DNA from: UBA7359 sp038142205
GTDB lineage: Bacteria > Pseudomonadota > Gammaproteobacteria > Eutrophobiales > Eutrophobiaceae
NCBI GenBank assembly: GCA_038142205.1
Contig: JAYQJO010000001.1
Span: forward strand, 992,001-1,056,000
Length of the DNA: 64,000 nucleotides
Reading direction: 5' to 3'
Shown here: piece after piece, positions 18,820 through 28,477 of the stretch
How the letters are laid out: each line of letters starts with the position of its first letter
Numbering within the stretch: the stretch's first letter is position 1
Made by a program: the position numbers and the translations under genes
Notes under the pieces: model-generated
Told to the model about the DNA's origin: nothing
The model's database searches: none
Seen by the model: only the letters and a program-made list of their open reading frames with translations

Positions 18820-19392
18820 TTACAACTGAGAATATTGTTGCTTACTATAAAATAGAAGCTCTCCTGAAAAACGTGCAGCATATTTCAGAAAGGCTTTGTC
18901 TAAATTATCGTTTTCAACATGATTTATAATGTGTTCTCTATCATTACTCAATTCTTTCGATTTGATCAAAACCAATTTTTTAGCATCTAATTTCGTTGCT
19001 AACCATAAAGAAATACTATCAGAAGTCACATCCCAACTTGATTCTAGATCCGAGTCATTTCCAATTAAACAATAAGGCATCCACAGCAAAGGGTATTTTT
19101 TGTCTAAATTAACTTTGATTTCTTCATTATTTCTAATGACTATCAGTTCTGGTTTAATCTGTTTAAGGTAATAGCCATACTGACACATTGCCAACAAGGC
19201 CATCTGATGTGCAGCGATATCATCAAACAGATATTGCTTTTGCAATTGACGAATTGAATCAGCAAACTTTCCACCTCCAGGAACGATGAGATAATTAGTC
19301 TCTTTCGATGCTGATTCAATTTTATCTAGGCAGAGAGGTAATTCAGAAGTCCCTATTAAACTTCCACCGAGCTTCACTATGGTTAGGTTCAA
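18820..19392 (-). CDS. Amino-acid-kinase-family protein, MfnE-like (methanofuran synthesis)
   Basis: 190 residues. The glycine-rich phosphate-binding start VKLGGSL and PGGGKFAD are typical of the amino-acid kinase superfamily, and DVTSDSISLWLA matches the later substrate/ATP block. Such genes accompany H4MPT/methanofuran clusters in methylotrophs and archaea, where MfnE phosphorylates an aminomethylfuran phosphate. The start is a TTG overlapping the pabB stop (TTGA) with GAGGGA 5 bases upstream, so translation is coupled to pabB. The assignment rests on family and neighbourhood. Confidence 0.7.
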   Translation of the reverse strand: MNLTIVKLGGSLIGTSELPLCLDKIESASKETNYLIVPGGGKFADSIRQLQKQYLFDDIAAHQMALLAMCQYGYYLKQIKPELIVIRNNEEIKVNLDKKYPLLWMPYCLIGNDSDLESSWDVTSDSISLWLATKLDAKKLVLIKSKELSNDREHIINHVENDNLDKAFLKYAARFSGELLFYSKQQYSQL

Positions 19393-20761
19393 AGAGTTCC
19401 CTCATGTTCAAACAATTTCATCATGGCTGCCGCCTTATGAAAACATTCCTTATATTCTGAATCGACTTCTGAATCCCAGACTATTCCACCACCGGCATGA
19501 AAATAAAGTTTATTTTCATATTTCACCAATGTCCTGATAGAAATATTACTGTCCATATTGCCATCAAAACCAATATAAGCAATTGAACCGCAATAAACAG
19601 AACGCCGATGCGGCTCAAGTTCTTCGATAATTTCCATTGATCGGTATTTAGGCGCGCCTGTAATCGATCCACCTGGAAAGCAATTGCGTAATAAATCTAT
19701 AGCATGTTTTTCTTTGGTTAAACGACCTGAAACTGTACTTACAAGATGATGTACTGAGGCATATGTTTCCAAAGCAAATAATTTTGGAACTGATACTGAA
19801 CCTGTTTCACAGGATTTACTGATATCATTTCTTAACAAATCAACAATCATTAAGTTTTCAGCACGATCTTTTTCGCTTTCTAGTAAGGAACCTGCCAGCG
19901 CTTTATCCTCATAAGCAAAGTTCGAACGTGGCCGAGTTCCTTTAATCGGTTTTGTTTCAACCTGATCGCCTGTAACAAGTAAGAAGCGTTCCGGTGAAGA
20001 GCTTAAAACACAACCCATTGGAATATGAATATAGGCTGCATACGGTGCGGGATTTAATTGTCTCAATTTCAAATATGCACTCCAACTATTGCCATCAAAA
20101 TCAGCTGAAAAACGTTGTGCTAAGTTAACTTGATAACAATCCCCTTCAAGAATATATTTTTTTATTCGATCAAATGCTTTTGCATAGTCTTCTTTAGACA
20201 TATTTGATAGAACATCTGTTTTAATCTTGAATTCTTTTTCAATGTCTTTGGATATTGAAGAAAATAATGTCTGTAATTCACCCCATTTTTCCTGCGTCCG
20301 TTCAAACCGGCAATGACTTGCAAGCCAACTACGTCTTTGATGATGGTCAACAATAACAGCCCAATCATAAATACCTATTGCCATATCTGGCATATGTACA
20401 TCCTGTTTTGCAACTTCAGGTAATATCTCTATTTTTCTTCCCAGGTCATAAGAAAAATAACCGACGGCACCACCACAAAAAGGCAAGCTGCTCAGGTTTT
20501 GCTCCTTTTTACCTAAGTATCTTTTAATCAGTAAAAAGGATCTTCGTTAGAACTGGTTTCCTTGCTATTAAATAACTCAGTAATATGAGTAGTATCACCG
20601 TTTGTTTCAAAAGTAACCATCGGACGACCAACAATAATATCGTAACGCCCCAAATCTATTTCCGGGTAAGCACTATCAAGAAACATACTCCAAGGCTCAT
20701 CTGCAATTTTTGCAAATAATGCAGCAGAATCACGATAATAAGGTAATTCAGAAACTTTCAT
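19389..20761 (-). CDS. pabB: Aminodeoxychorismate synthase component I, frameshifted
   Basis: About 457 residues after adding one base in the A5 run at 20533-20537 (T run on the coding strand), which joins EDPF to LLIKRYLGKKEQ. The chorismate-binding domain is clear: PIKGTRPR, ENLMIVDLLRNDI, FPGGSITGAPK and AGGGIVWDSE. PabB makes aminodeoxychorismate, precursor of 4-aminobenzoate, which feeds folate and also the beta-RFAP synthase step of H4MPT synthesis encoded at 29464-30492. That explains its place among C1-cofactor genes. It starts inside the 3' end of the TIGR03123-like gene (14-base overlap). No pabA or pabC is visible. Confidence 0.88.
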
Positions 20762-21806
20762 CAGCTAATGATAACTGTCTATTTAATTGCGCTACAGCAA
20801 CAGCAGGTGCACAAACGTTACATTTATCTAAATATTTTGCATCGCTACTACATAAACTACTAAACTTGATATATGGAATATTTGCTCTGCGTGCAATTTC
20901 CTTGATCAAGAATTGGCCTGTTCCAGCCGAGATTATTTTTATATCGTTAGTTGGCATATTTGATAAAACTCTTAATAAGGCATTGCTAATTAACTGCAAT
21001 TGTCTTTCTCTAAAATATTCAGCAAGTTTATGCCAGCACTCAATATCAACGGCACCATTATTGTCAGCACCTATCATTCTTGCCAGACGTTGCACACTAC
21101 CTTGTATATCCTTGCTTTCCCCATCTGCCGCATCCATTAAGTCATCTTCTTCCTGTATACAGGATAGAACCCGGTAAACATCTGCTGTTGTCGCAAAGTT
21201 TTCAGCAGCTATATTTTGCCACTCCCCTTTAAAAGGAGCTTTATTCGCTAAGGCCATTAATGACGTTCTTATCACACCAGTATAAACAAGCTCATCAAAA
21301 CGTAATCTTGTTTGATCGTTATATCCTTTATTGATTAATTTGTTTTTATAAAATGGAATAATGTCTGTTGTTGTACTGCCTATATCAATAAAAACACCTG
21401 ATTCGATTATAGAAGCAGCATAACTGGAACTGGCATGCCAGTTTGCTGAAGCTATTTGCATTGGTTTACTCCTAACCGATTCCAAATTTAATAAGCCATT
21501 ATCTAAAGCGTATAAACTAATATCCTTGCCTAAGCTTTTTTCAAAGACATTAATTAATGACGCCACACCCTGCTCTCTATTCTCAAAAACATCAGCAAGC
21601 TCCGCTGTAATAGTTAAGGCATGAACATGTTTCGACTTTGGTAATTCTTTTATTGCTTTCGGAAACAGCGCTTCAAGACAATCAACTCCCTGCCATAAAG
21701 GAGAGGCATATTGATTAACAAAATTAATATTACCTGAATTATCGACACTGGCGATCTTGAGGTGTGCGCCACCTATATCCCAGCCTATAAAATTCTTATG
21801 ACTCAT
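20748..21806 (-). CDS. H4MPT-linked C1 pathway protein, hydantoinase/ASKHA fold (TIGR03123-like)
   Basis: 352 residues. The N-terminus GWDIGGAHLKIA and the middle FIDIGSTTTDIIPF are ASKHA nucleotide-binding signatures shared with the hydantoinase A/oxoprolinase family. A short Cys pair lies near the C-terminus (DKCNVC). Members occur in methanogens and methylotrophs with H4MPT genes and have been called probable H4MPT-linked C1 transfer proteins; their reaction is not established as far as I know. The flanking ATP-grasp, pabB and kinase genes support a role in H4MPT or methanofuran synthesis. Confidence 0.8.
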   Translation of the reverse strand: MSHKNFIGWDIGGAHLKIASVDNSGNINFVNQYASPLWQGVDCLEALFPKAIKELPKSKHVHALTITAELADVFENREQGVASLINVFEKSLGKDISLYALDNGLLNLESVRSKPMQIASANWHASSSYAASIIESGVFIDIGSTTTDIIPFYKNKLINKGYNDQTRLRFDELVYTGVIRTSLMALANKAPFKGEWQNIAAENFATTADVYRVLSCIQEEDDLMDAADGESKDIQGSVQRLARMIGADNNGAVDIECWHKLAEYFRERQLQLISNALLRVLSNMPTNDIKIISAGTGQFLIKEIARRANIPYIKFSSLCSSDAKYLDKCNVCAPAVAVAQLNRQLSLADESF

Positions 21807-21814
21807 AAACAGTA

Positions 21815-22789
21815 TTATACATTTACGACAACTGATTTTGCCGAATCTAGGTTAATATCAGGAAGTTTTTTGAAAACAAAAGTATCCAGTATTTTAGCTG
21901 CAACATTACAACCGAGAGACTCTGAAAGTCCAGCATAAGCTGTAGTCAAACGAGGATTAATTTCAAGAACAAATAACTTACCATCCTCTTCTATCAAATC
22001 TACACCAATATAACCGGCGAGACCTGATACAGTTAAAACTATTTCTTTAGCCAGGCTTAGCATTTCATCTTTATAAGACAGGCATTCATTAACACCTATT
22101 CTTTCTAATTTAACACCCTCTTCATTAATATCGACATACTGTTTATTACATCCTAATAAACAAACATCGCCATTGTAAACAAGCAAAGACATGCTCATAT
22201 GATTACCTTTTATATAAGGTTGAGTGATAAAGTTATTGTTACATTGACTAATGATGAATGAATCCAGTTTTTCTTTATTCGGCATTAACTGCGCACCTTC
22301 CGCCCCTGCTCCATCATCAGGCTTAACAATCCAACCGGTATTACTTTCAGGAATTATTTGATCTATTTTTTTCGTTTCTACTACATTTATAGTATTTTCA
22401 AGCAATATTTTATTCGTTAAATACTTGCTGCTGCTTAGTCTAATCGCTTCAACTCTTGATCCAATAAAAACTGACTTACTGTCAGAGAATATTTGTGCAT
22501 AACGCTCCAGACACTGTTCAGTTTCAGGTGCAATTAACCAACAAACATCCATATTTTTAATATGCCCGCGTAATTCCTTATCTATATTCTTAACGACAGT
22601 GTATTGCTTAATATTGTCATCCAATTTTTCAAGACGACTGTCTCTACTCACAAACAACTCAATGTTTAACTCTCTCAACTCACTTATCAAAGATTGCAAC
22701 ATAAGCTCGGCTTCAATAAGTAAGCTTTCTGGCAAGTCCTGTCCGGTAAGGCCTCCTCCTGTGATAAACTCAAATATAAAATGACGCAT
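21815..22789 (-). CDS. ATP-grasp ligase, MfnD-like (tyramine-glutamate ligase type)
   Basis: 324 residues. The N-terminal FEFITGGG motif and an ATP-grasp core (GWIVKPDDGAGAEG, then VLEINPRLTTAYAG) fit the MfnD-type family that attaches glutamate to tyramine in methanofuran synthesis. It heads a minus-strand run MfnD-like, TIGR03123-like, pabB, MfnE-like with gaps of 8 bases or less or overlaps. Its start lies only 10 bases from the start of the divergent HisA-like gene. The exact substrate is inferred from neighbours. Confidence 0.78.
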   Translation of the reverse strand: MRHFIFEFITGGGLTGQDLPESLLIEAELMLQSLISELRELNIELFVSRDSRLEKLDDNIKQYTVVKNIDKELRGHIKNMDVCWLIAPETEQCLERYAQIFSDSKSVFIGSRVEAIRLSSSKYLTNKILLENTINVVETKKIDQIIPESNTGWIVKPDDGAGAEGAQLMPNKEKLDSFIISQCNNNFITQPYIKGNHMSMSLLVYNGDVCLLGCNKQYVDINEEGVKLERIGVNECLSYKDEMLSLAKEIVLTVSGLAGYIGVDLIEEDGKLFVLEINPRLTTAYAGLSESLGCNVAAKILDTFVFKKLPDINLDSAKSVVVNV

Positions 22790-22799
22790 AAATTAAAGT

Positions 22800-23504
22800 A
22801 TGTTAATTATTCCTGTAATTGATTTAATGCACGGTCAGGTTGTTCATGCAAAACAAGGTTTGCGGAATCAATACCAACCAATACATTCAATGATATCAAG
22901 CAGTACAGTTCCTAAAGCTGTCCTTTCTGGTTTTCTGGAATTATACCCTTTCAAGATCATTTATATTGCCGATCTTGATGCTATTCAAAAAAAAGGAACA
23001 AACCAGCAAGTTATTTTAGAATTGGCACTTCAAAATCAACAATGTGACTTCTGGATAGACGCAGGTCTTGATTCAATAATAGGAAAAGAACCTGATAACA
23101 AACCCGATAATATTAAGCTTGTGCTGGGTTCAGAAAACAAACTTCCTGAAAATGAATTTTATCAGTTATTAACTGATAAACCTGAACTCATACTATCCCT
23201 TGATTTCGTTGAAAGTAAATTAAAAGAAAATCACTATTTACTAGAAGACTCAGTCTTATGGCCTAATCAGATTATTACAATGATGCTATCAAGAGTCGGT
23301 TCAGACAAAGGAATCGATATAGGCTGTCTTAATACAGTGATAAAACTAGCAAAAGATAAAAGTGTTTATGCTGCAGGTGGTGTAAGAAACAAACAAGATT
23401 TGATACAACTTAAATCAATCGGTATAAAAGGGGTATTGTTAGCAACAGCGCTACATAACGGCGCAATTACAAAAGAAGATCTGAAAGTTATTAATGAAAT
23501 TTAA
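22800..23504 (+). CDS. HisA/HisF-related protein of C1-cofactor clusters
   Basis: 234 residues, a TIM barrel related to HisA. IPVIDLMHGQVVHAKQG and YIADLDAI mark the first strands, LSLDF and AAGGVRNKQDL the second half. HisA-related proteins of this type (TIGR00734-like) sit in H4MPT clusters of archaea and methylotrophs and are distinct from the histidine enzyme; no other his gene is here. The reaction is not established. No clear Shine-Dalgarno precedes the ATG, and its promoter must overlap the divergent ATP-grasp gene. Confidence 0.75.
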   Translation: MLIIPVIDLMHGQVVHAKQGLRNQYQPIHSMISSSTVPKAVLSGFLELYPFKIIYIADLDAIQKKGTNQQVILELALQNQQCDFWIDAGLDSIIGKEPDNKPDNIKLVLGSENKLPENEFYQLLTDKPELILSLDFVESKLKENHYLLEDSVLWPNQIITMMLSRVGSDKGIDIGCLNTVIKLAKDKSVYAAGGVRNKQDLIQLKSIGIKGVLLATALHNGAITKEDLKVINEI

Positions 23505-23688
23505 GCTCTTAGAGCGAAGGTTATCGAGGCAAAAAATTTCAAACAACTGAGTTTATTCAATCATCGCTTCTGACTTCATTGATATTAGATACATCTTTAT
23601 AGCTTAATATCTTCAACAGCTTGCACTCAAGAGTAGGCTACGCACTTCCTGACGCTGTCTATCGCCTACTTCCGTGTAGGCAATAAAA

Positions 23689-23710
23689 AAGCCCCGATAA
23701 ATCGGGGCTT
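23689..23710. terminator. Rho-independent terminator for fae
   Basis: AAGCCCCGAT pairs with ATCGGGGCTT around a 2-base centre. On the minus strand the stem is followed by TTTTTTATTG. It lies 60 bases past the fae stop. The rest of the 265-base gap between the HisA-like gene and fae holds only a small GCCTAC/GTAGGC hairpin (23664-23681). Confidence 0.88.
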
Positions 23711-23769
23711 CTAATACTTTGCTGAAATCTAATTCAGTAACAAACTTACTTAGTTCGATAAAGAAATAA

Positions 23770-24279
23770 TTAGTTTGCTGCGAATGGATGTTCAGCTGAA
23801 CCTTTTTTGCTTACAACTTCAGCAGCTTTTGGTTCACGAGCAACTGCACGTTTGATTGAAAGCTTGGTTGCTTCATAGTTGTATTCCTGAATTTTAGCAT
23901 CGTCATCTGCTAACCAGTGAATGAATACACCTACAGAGATGAATACATCATCTGCTTCATCAGCTGGGATAGTGCCATCTTCAACGCAATCCATAACAGC
24001 CATAGCAACACCACGCTGTGCAGGACCAAACATTTGTACAGCTTGTTTTGCTCCTTTAATGGTTACTTTGTTGAAAAGAATAGTTGCAGGCTTACAAACC
24101 AAGTTAGGAGCAACAACAGCTAATAAAGTACTGAAACCATCTTTGTTGTTACATAATGCGTTAGCGAAAGCTGTTTCAGCCGCACTACCTCGTGGTCCCA
24201 TCATTAAATCGATATGAGCGACTTCGTTACCGTCACCTACTAATGCTTCACCAATTAAAGTTCTATCAATGACTGCCAT
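23770..24279 (-). CDS. fae: Formaldehyde-activating enzyme
   Basis: 169 residues. Fae condenses formaldehyde with H4MPT to methylene-H4MPT in the cytoplasm. The sequence is highly typical: GEALVGDGNEVAHIDL, MMGPRGSAAETAFA and FGPAQRGVAMAV. I chose the ATG at 24279 because GGAGGAG sits 7 bases upstream and this numbering puts the catalytic histidine at residue 22, as in characterised Fae. An ATG 51 bases further up (24330), itself behind AGGAAGG, would add 17 residues rich in Lys, Leu and Gly. Fae is last in a minus-strand series with mch and mtdB, and a strong terminator follows. Confidence 0.96.
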   Translation of the reverse strand: MAVIDRTLIGEALVGDGNEVAHIDLMMGPRGSAAETAFANALCNNKDGFSTLLAVVAPNLVCKPATILFNKVTIKGAKQAVQMFGPAQRGVAMAVMDCVEDGTIPADEADDVFISVGVFIHWLADDDAKIQEYNYEATKLSIKRAVAREPKAAEVVSKKGSAEHPFAAN

Positions 24280-24434
24280 TTTACTGTCTCCTCCACCTAG
24301 AAAGCCTAAGAGTTTTTTTAATATAGACATCGCCGCCTTCCTATTGTGTATATAGTTAAATTAAAGGGAAAAATCCCCATTTTGTTTTACTTACAGAAAG
24401 ATTAAGCCTCTCTGTCCGCATTCTTCTTAAAATA

Positions 24435-25274
24435 TTATTTTACTAAATTATGAACCAGGAGGCTTGCTGCCGTTAAATCAGCACATGTTCCTGGGTTATA
24501 ATTTTTTGCTTTTAATTCTTCGTCAAACCTTTGTATCAAATTTAATTGCGTTTCCGGATTTGAAGCACTGAAAAAACTTTCAGCAACCACCCCGCTTTTT
24601 ATTTTTATTTTTTTAGCAGCCTTCACCCCGTATTTTCTCTGAATATGTGAGTCCAAAATTGATGACATAAACATCAAATAGCAGGAAACGGTCGACCATT
24701 TTACACTATTCCACAGTTTCTCAAAACTTTTGATTGCGGAAAAACCAGTCTCAAATACATCTTTAAAATTATTTGTATATTGCAATGCAATATAATCCCG
24801 GTGGCTGGCTAATTGCATAGCATCAATCAAGCTGCATTGTGGCGAATCGTTTACATCTTCAGATTCCACTTTGCCGAGTCCCCCAGGGTTAGCAATACGA
24901 ATTGCATCATAGACTTGCGCTGCATCTTCATCTGTTTGTCTATTGAGTATCTTTTTTATATTGCGGCGTAGCTCATTTTCATTTTTAAAACTTGATTCTG
25001 CTGCCATAATAACCGGCGCAAACAGCAATAACATGCCGAGGTTCGTATTACAGCCAACAGCTTTTTGTGTCGCCTGCACACTTTCTAAAACGCGTTGCCC
25101 CAAACTTGCTTCGGTGTTACACAATAAAGGCGTAGATACTTCTGCGCTGCGTAAAAAATCTTTAACCGTCATATCATGCCCTTCGGCATAAACACTGACA
25201 TTACCGGGCTTGAATGCTTCAATCTCGCCAACGAAACTAGCTATTACAGCGGCTTCTAATGATTCTTTATCCAT
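24435..25274 (-). CDS. CitG/MdcB-like triphosphoribosyl-dephospho-CoA synthase homologue (ORF5 type)
   Basis: 279 residues. Family blocks include EAFKPGNVS, NTNLGMLLLFAP and IANPGGLGKV. The parent family makes the prosthetic group of citrate or malonate lyase, but no such lyase is present. In Methylobacterium a homologue (ORF5) lies in the H4MPT gene cluster, where it is thought to help make the cofactor. The gene lies 4 bases after the RimK-like gene and 155 bases before fae. Its exact reaction in C1 metabolism is unresolved. Confidence 0.8.
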   Translation of the reverse strand: MDKESLEAAVIASFVGEIEAFKPGNVSVYAEGHDMTVKDFLRSAEVSTPLLCNTEASLGQRVLESVQATQKAVGCNTNLGMLLLFAPVIMAAESSFKNENELRRNIKKILNRQTDEDAAQVYDAIRIANPGGLGKVESEDVNDSPQCSLIDAMQLASHRDYIALQYTNNFKDVFETGFSAIKSFEKLWNSVKWSTVSCYLMFMSSILDSHIQRKYGVKAAKKIKIKSGVVAESFFSASNPETQLNLIQRFDEELKAKNYNPGTCADLTAASLLVHNLVK

Positions 25275-25278
25275 AAAA

Positions 25279-26223
25279 CTAATTAGAGATAACTTTTAGC
25301 GGTTTATTATTAATATCAATGCTATTACTAACATGCTTAACAAATGAATCAATCAAACATGATGCAATATTAAAGTCGACCACTTTTTGTAAGCCATACC
25401 AGGCAGGAATACTGTTCACTTCAATAATATAAAAGTTACCGTGTTTATCTTGCATAAGATCAACGCCAGCATAATCTATATCAAGCACTTTACAGGCGGA
25501 TACTGCAAGGCTCGCAATCTGTTTATCCATTTTAATGACTTCACAAGTTGCCCCCTGCGCACGATTTGTTAACCAGTCTGTACCTCGGCGCAACATTGCT
25601 GCTGCAGTTGCAACACCATCTATCACTAACACCCTAATGTCAGTAAATTCATTATTTTTCCGCTCAATAAAACGCTGCAAATAATAAATTCCGGCGAATT
25701 TTTCATCGTGTATCAGTCCTGTTTCTTTATCAACCAGATGAACGCCTATCCCCTGCGAACCAAACAACGGTTTCAATACGAGTTTGCTGTCGTTTTTCGT
25801 TTCTCTATTCAAAATAGAATTAGCCTGTTCTATAGATTCACAAATCCATGTGGTTGGAGTAGGCAAACCCGCGCGACTGAGTAACAAACTCGTTAGCGGT
25901 TTATCGACGGTACGTTCTATTGATCGTGGCGAGTTATAAACGGTAATACCGGAGTCTTTTAGAGCGTGTAAAATATCGAGCCGAAAGATTACCTGCTCTA
26001 GCGTACCTCCGGGGACTCCTCTTATAAAAAAACCAAGCGGCATTTGTTCGAAGCCAGGAAATGAAAGTTCTTTTCCTTGCCCGCCAATTTCAACTGCACA
26101 ATCTGATAAAGAAAGATATTGACTCTTCAGACCGTGCTCTTTTAATGCCGAGGTTAACTGTCTTCCATGCCAGCCCGGATCATCAGTGATAATAGCTACT
26201 TTTCTTTTTCCATCTTTCATCAA
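25279..26223 (-). CDS. RimK-family ATP-grasp ligase (MptN/ORF9-like)
   Basis: 314 residues. ATP-grasp signatures are LVLKPLFGSQGIGV, the FTDIRVLVIDG strand and YIIEVNSIPAW. RimK relatives add glutamate to cofactors; in methanogens MptN glutamylates tetrahydrosarcinapterin, and in Methylobacterium an ORF9 homologue belongs to the H4MPT cluster. Its position 9 bases after mch and before the CitG-like gene fits the same role. Substrate by context only. Confidence 0.8.
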   Translation of the reverse strand: MMKDGKRKVAIITDDPGWHGRQLTSALKEHGLKSQYLSLSDCAVEIGGQGKELSFPGFEQMPLGFFIRGVPGGTLEQVIFRLDILHALKDSGITVYNSPRSIERTVDKPLTSLLLSRAGLPTPTTWICESIEQANSILNRETKNDSKLVLKPLFGSQGIGVHLVDKETGLIHDEKFAGIYYLQRFIERKNNEFTDIRVLVIDGVATAAAMLRRGTDWLTNRAQGATCEVIKMDKQIASLAVSACKVLDIDYAGVDLMQDKHGNFYIIEVNSIPAWYGLQKVVDFNIASCLIDSFVKHVSNSIDINNKPLKVISN

Positions 26224-26232
26224 GTAAGTGTT

Positions 26233-27209
26233 TTACATATTGAAAGACTTGTTTAACAACGCCAAGTCAATTTTTCCAGCATGAAAAGTATTACCCGTTG
26301 TCAATGAACTCACAGCAACGCGGGCTGGACTGAATAACATGGCATCAATCTGGTAAAAATCGTAATTTACCGCTTTGAATATTTCACCAAAGGGTTGGCC
26401 ATAATCATTTGATGCACTACTTGGCAACTTATTTGCCAATTCTTTAGCATCATCATCACTGGCTTCTACAAACAAGTGGATTTGACCCGCGAACAATATG
26501 GAGTCATTAGTACGGCTCATAGCAATCAAAAAGTCTTTCGATGGTGGACATACAGGTGCACTACCCGCGCCATCTATAATTTTGTCTAATGGAAAATGTA
26601 ATGCATGTGCTTTATGTAACGCTGTTTCCAATACACGACCTACAACCTGTATGGAGCCAGCCAAACTTGAGGTAGGCGTTAGAATAATAGTTAATGCGGA
26701 TGGTTTAATACCGCATTTTTCAGCAATTTTTTCTGAAATTTCAACAGGCGGAACTTTATCCGCTTCGATAACAATATAGGCTTCATCAGCAGAGTCGCGA
26801 TAAGCTAGTTCATCATAAAGCTCTTCACTACTGCCCATTGCGCGTGCTGGCCCGGAACCTAGCGCATTAAACGCAGCTTTTCCTTCGCCATGATTCAAGC
26901 TCCACCCCGCATACTGACTACCCAAACAGGATAAAACAGGATTTGAACTGTGCACATCGAGATGCCATGACCAGTTTTCAAAATTTGTCGATGCTCTTAG
27001 CTTCACAGTCCCTAAGCCACCCATGCATATCTCGGCAACAATACGTCCTGCTTCTAATCCTCCGGAGAAATTGATCCCCGCATCAATAATGCGACAACCA
27101 TTTCAAGCTTGGAAACACCTACTCTTAATGCATCAGCATTTGATACTAAATGCTCAACTAAAGGCCGTGTTAATTGGTTAATACTGGGCAAAGATAATTC
27201 TTGATTCAC
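26233..27209 (-). CDS. mch: Methenyl-H4MPT cyclohydrolase, frameshifted
   Basis: About 325 residues after adding one A at the T3 run 27101-27103 on the plus strand, which restores KLENGCRIIDAGINFSGGLE before AGRIVAEICMGGLG. Mch converts methenyl-H4MPT to formyl-H4MPT. The rest reads without interruption and is typical (SWHLDVHSSNPVLSCLGSQY, GSGPARAM). The likely start is the GTG at 27209 with GAGGAAA about 7 bases upstream. The run in question is only three bases long, so this break is a plain one-base loss and not polymerase slippage on a long tract. Confidence 0.92.
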
Positions 27210-27293
27210 GCTAGACTTTCCTCAAATAGGATTCGTTAAATAACTGTATTTATTATAATTTTTATTTTTGTTTTTATAGTTTACTACATCACT

Positions 27294-28415
27294 TTAACTA
27301 TCTGTTTTTAGCATAGTTTCTATTTGTGATAAGTAATTAAATAGCAAGGCTTTGGTTTTGTCTATTGAATTTTCACTGGCATGAACAGTACAAACAGGAG
27401 ATTTTATTTGAATTTTGCTTCCAGCTTGCAGTCTGTCTTTGCTCCATTCCGGCCACTCAAACCTATCGTTGATAATCAGGTTTTCTTTCGCATATAAAAT
27501 TGCATAACCATCATATTGTATGTTTTTCGCATCCTGTGCTCCAACACACGGTAATCTCCCGTCAAAAGCCGCTAAGTGGAGATCAAACAATGATTGCTGT
27601 GTTTCATGTAATTCAAATGTTGCTGGAGGCCTCGGGTTAACTTCCAGTACAACAACCTCTCCATTTTCTTTCACAATATAATCAAGCCCGCAAAGACCTT
27701 TTAAACCGCTTTCTTTTGTTATGATATTTATTATATTTTCAATAATTTCCTTATTATTTATATTTTTTTTATTTAATTTAATTGCACCTTTATATAGAAA
27801 AGGTAGCTCTTCAAAATCACCTGATTTTAATTGTTGATTGAAACCAAGTACTTTCGCTTCTTTTCCATTTGCTAGAAACAAGGCACTTAATACATCACCA
27901 GCGACAAACTCTTGATAATAGTGAGCATCAGTAATATTTGAATTTGAATTTTTTAGGTAATTTATGTGCGTACCTCCCTGACTCGCAGTTTTTTTAATTA
28001 GGAAGCCTTTCGACGTATTCGGTTTATGAAATTGAGTAACGGGGTGCGCTATTTTATGCTTCTCTAATAGTTTGGATAAAACGAAAGGATCTTTTATACC
28101 AGATACAGTTTCTTTCGTATTACTGAAAGTCGGGGCCAGCAGGTTTAGTTTATCGATTAATTCTGGGGCTGATTCAAAACCTGTGCCCAAAATAATTCTG
28201 GCACTGGATAAGATTGCTAGAGTTTCTTGCGTTCTGGAAATTAACTCACTTTCAATAAACCCGTCTTCTCTGTATGCAACTTGATGAACAATATTGCAAA
28301 CAGACTTTGTATCACTATCAGCAAAACAATCTATAACGTTAACCTTATAGCCTGCGCGACTAGCTGATTCAGCCAAAGCTCTAGCAGAGGTTGAAATTAT
28401 TATAATTTCAATCAC
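27294..28415 (-). CDS. ATP-grasp protein of the H4MPT cluster (ORF7-like)
   Basis: 373 residues. An N-terminal Rossmann-like segment (STSARALAESASRAGY) precedes an ATP-grasp core: FLIKKTASQGG, GLCGLDYIVKENGE and VLEVNPRPPATF. It resembles COG2232 ATP-grasp proteins and the Methylobacterium ORF7 protein, which is linked to H4MPT/methanofuran metabolism. It lies between mtdB and mch on the same strand, behind an AT-rich inverted repeat. The ligated substrates are unknown. Confidence 0.75.
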   Translation of the reverse strand: MIEIIIISTSARALAESASRAGYKVNVIDCFADSDTKSVCNIVHQVAYREDGFIESELISRTQETLAILSSARIILGTGFESAPELIDKLNLLAPTFSNTKETVSGIKDPFVLSKLLEKHKIAHPVTQFHKPNTSKGFLIKKTASQGGTHINYLKNSNSNITDAHYYQEFVAGDVLSALFLANGKEAKVLGFNQQLKSGDFEELPFLYKGAIKLNKKNINNKEIIENIINIITKESGLKGLCGLDYIVKENGEVVVLEVNPRPPATFELHETQQSLFDLHLAAFDGRLPCVGAQDAKNIQYDGYAILYAKENLIINDRFEWPEWSKDRLQAGSKIQIKSPVCTVHASENSIDKTKALLFNYLSQIETMLKTDS

Positions 28416-28430
28416 TTAACATAAAATCTT

Positions 28431-28458
28431 AAAGTATTATAACAACTTATAATACTTT
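28431..28458. repeat. Perfect 10-base inverted repeat between mtdB and the ORF7-like gene
   Basis: AAAGTATTAT at 28431-28440 and ATAATACTTT at 28449-28458 are perfect complements with an 8-base loop. It lies 19 bases past mtdB on the minus strand. It could stabilise or attenuate the polycistronic message; without a following U run it is a poor terminator. Confidence 0.5.
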
Positions 28459-28477
28459 GACTTAATTAAAGAAAAAA

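Noticed and set aside
18820..19392. The amino-acid-kinase-family gene as uridylate or acetylglutamate kinase
   Set aside because: It is shorter than those enzymes and lies inside an H4MPT/methanofuran gene cluster, so the MfnE-like assignment fits better.
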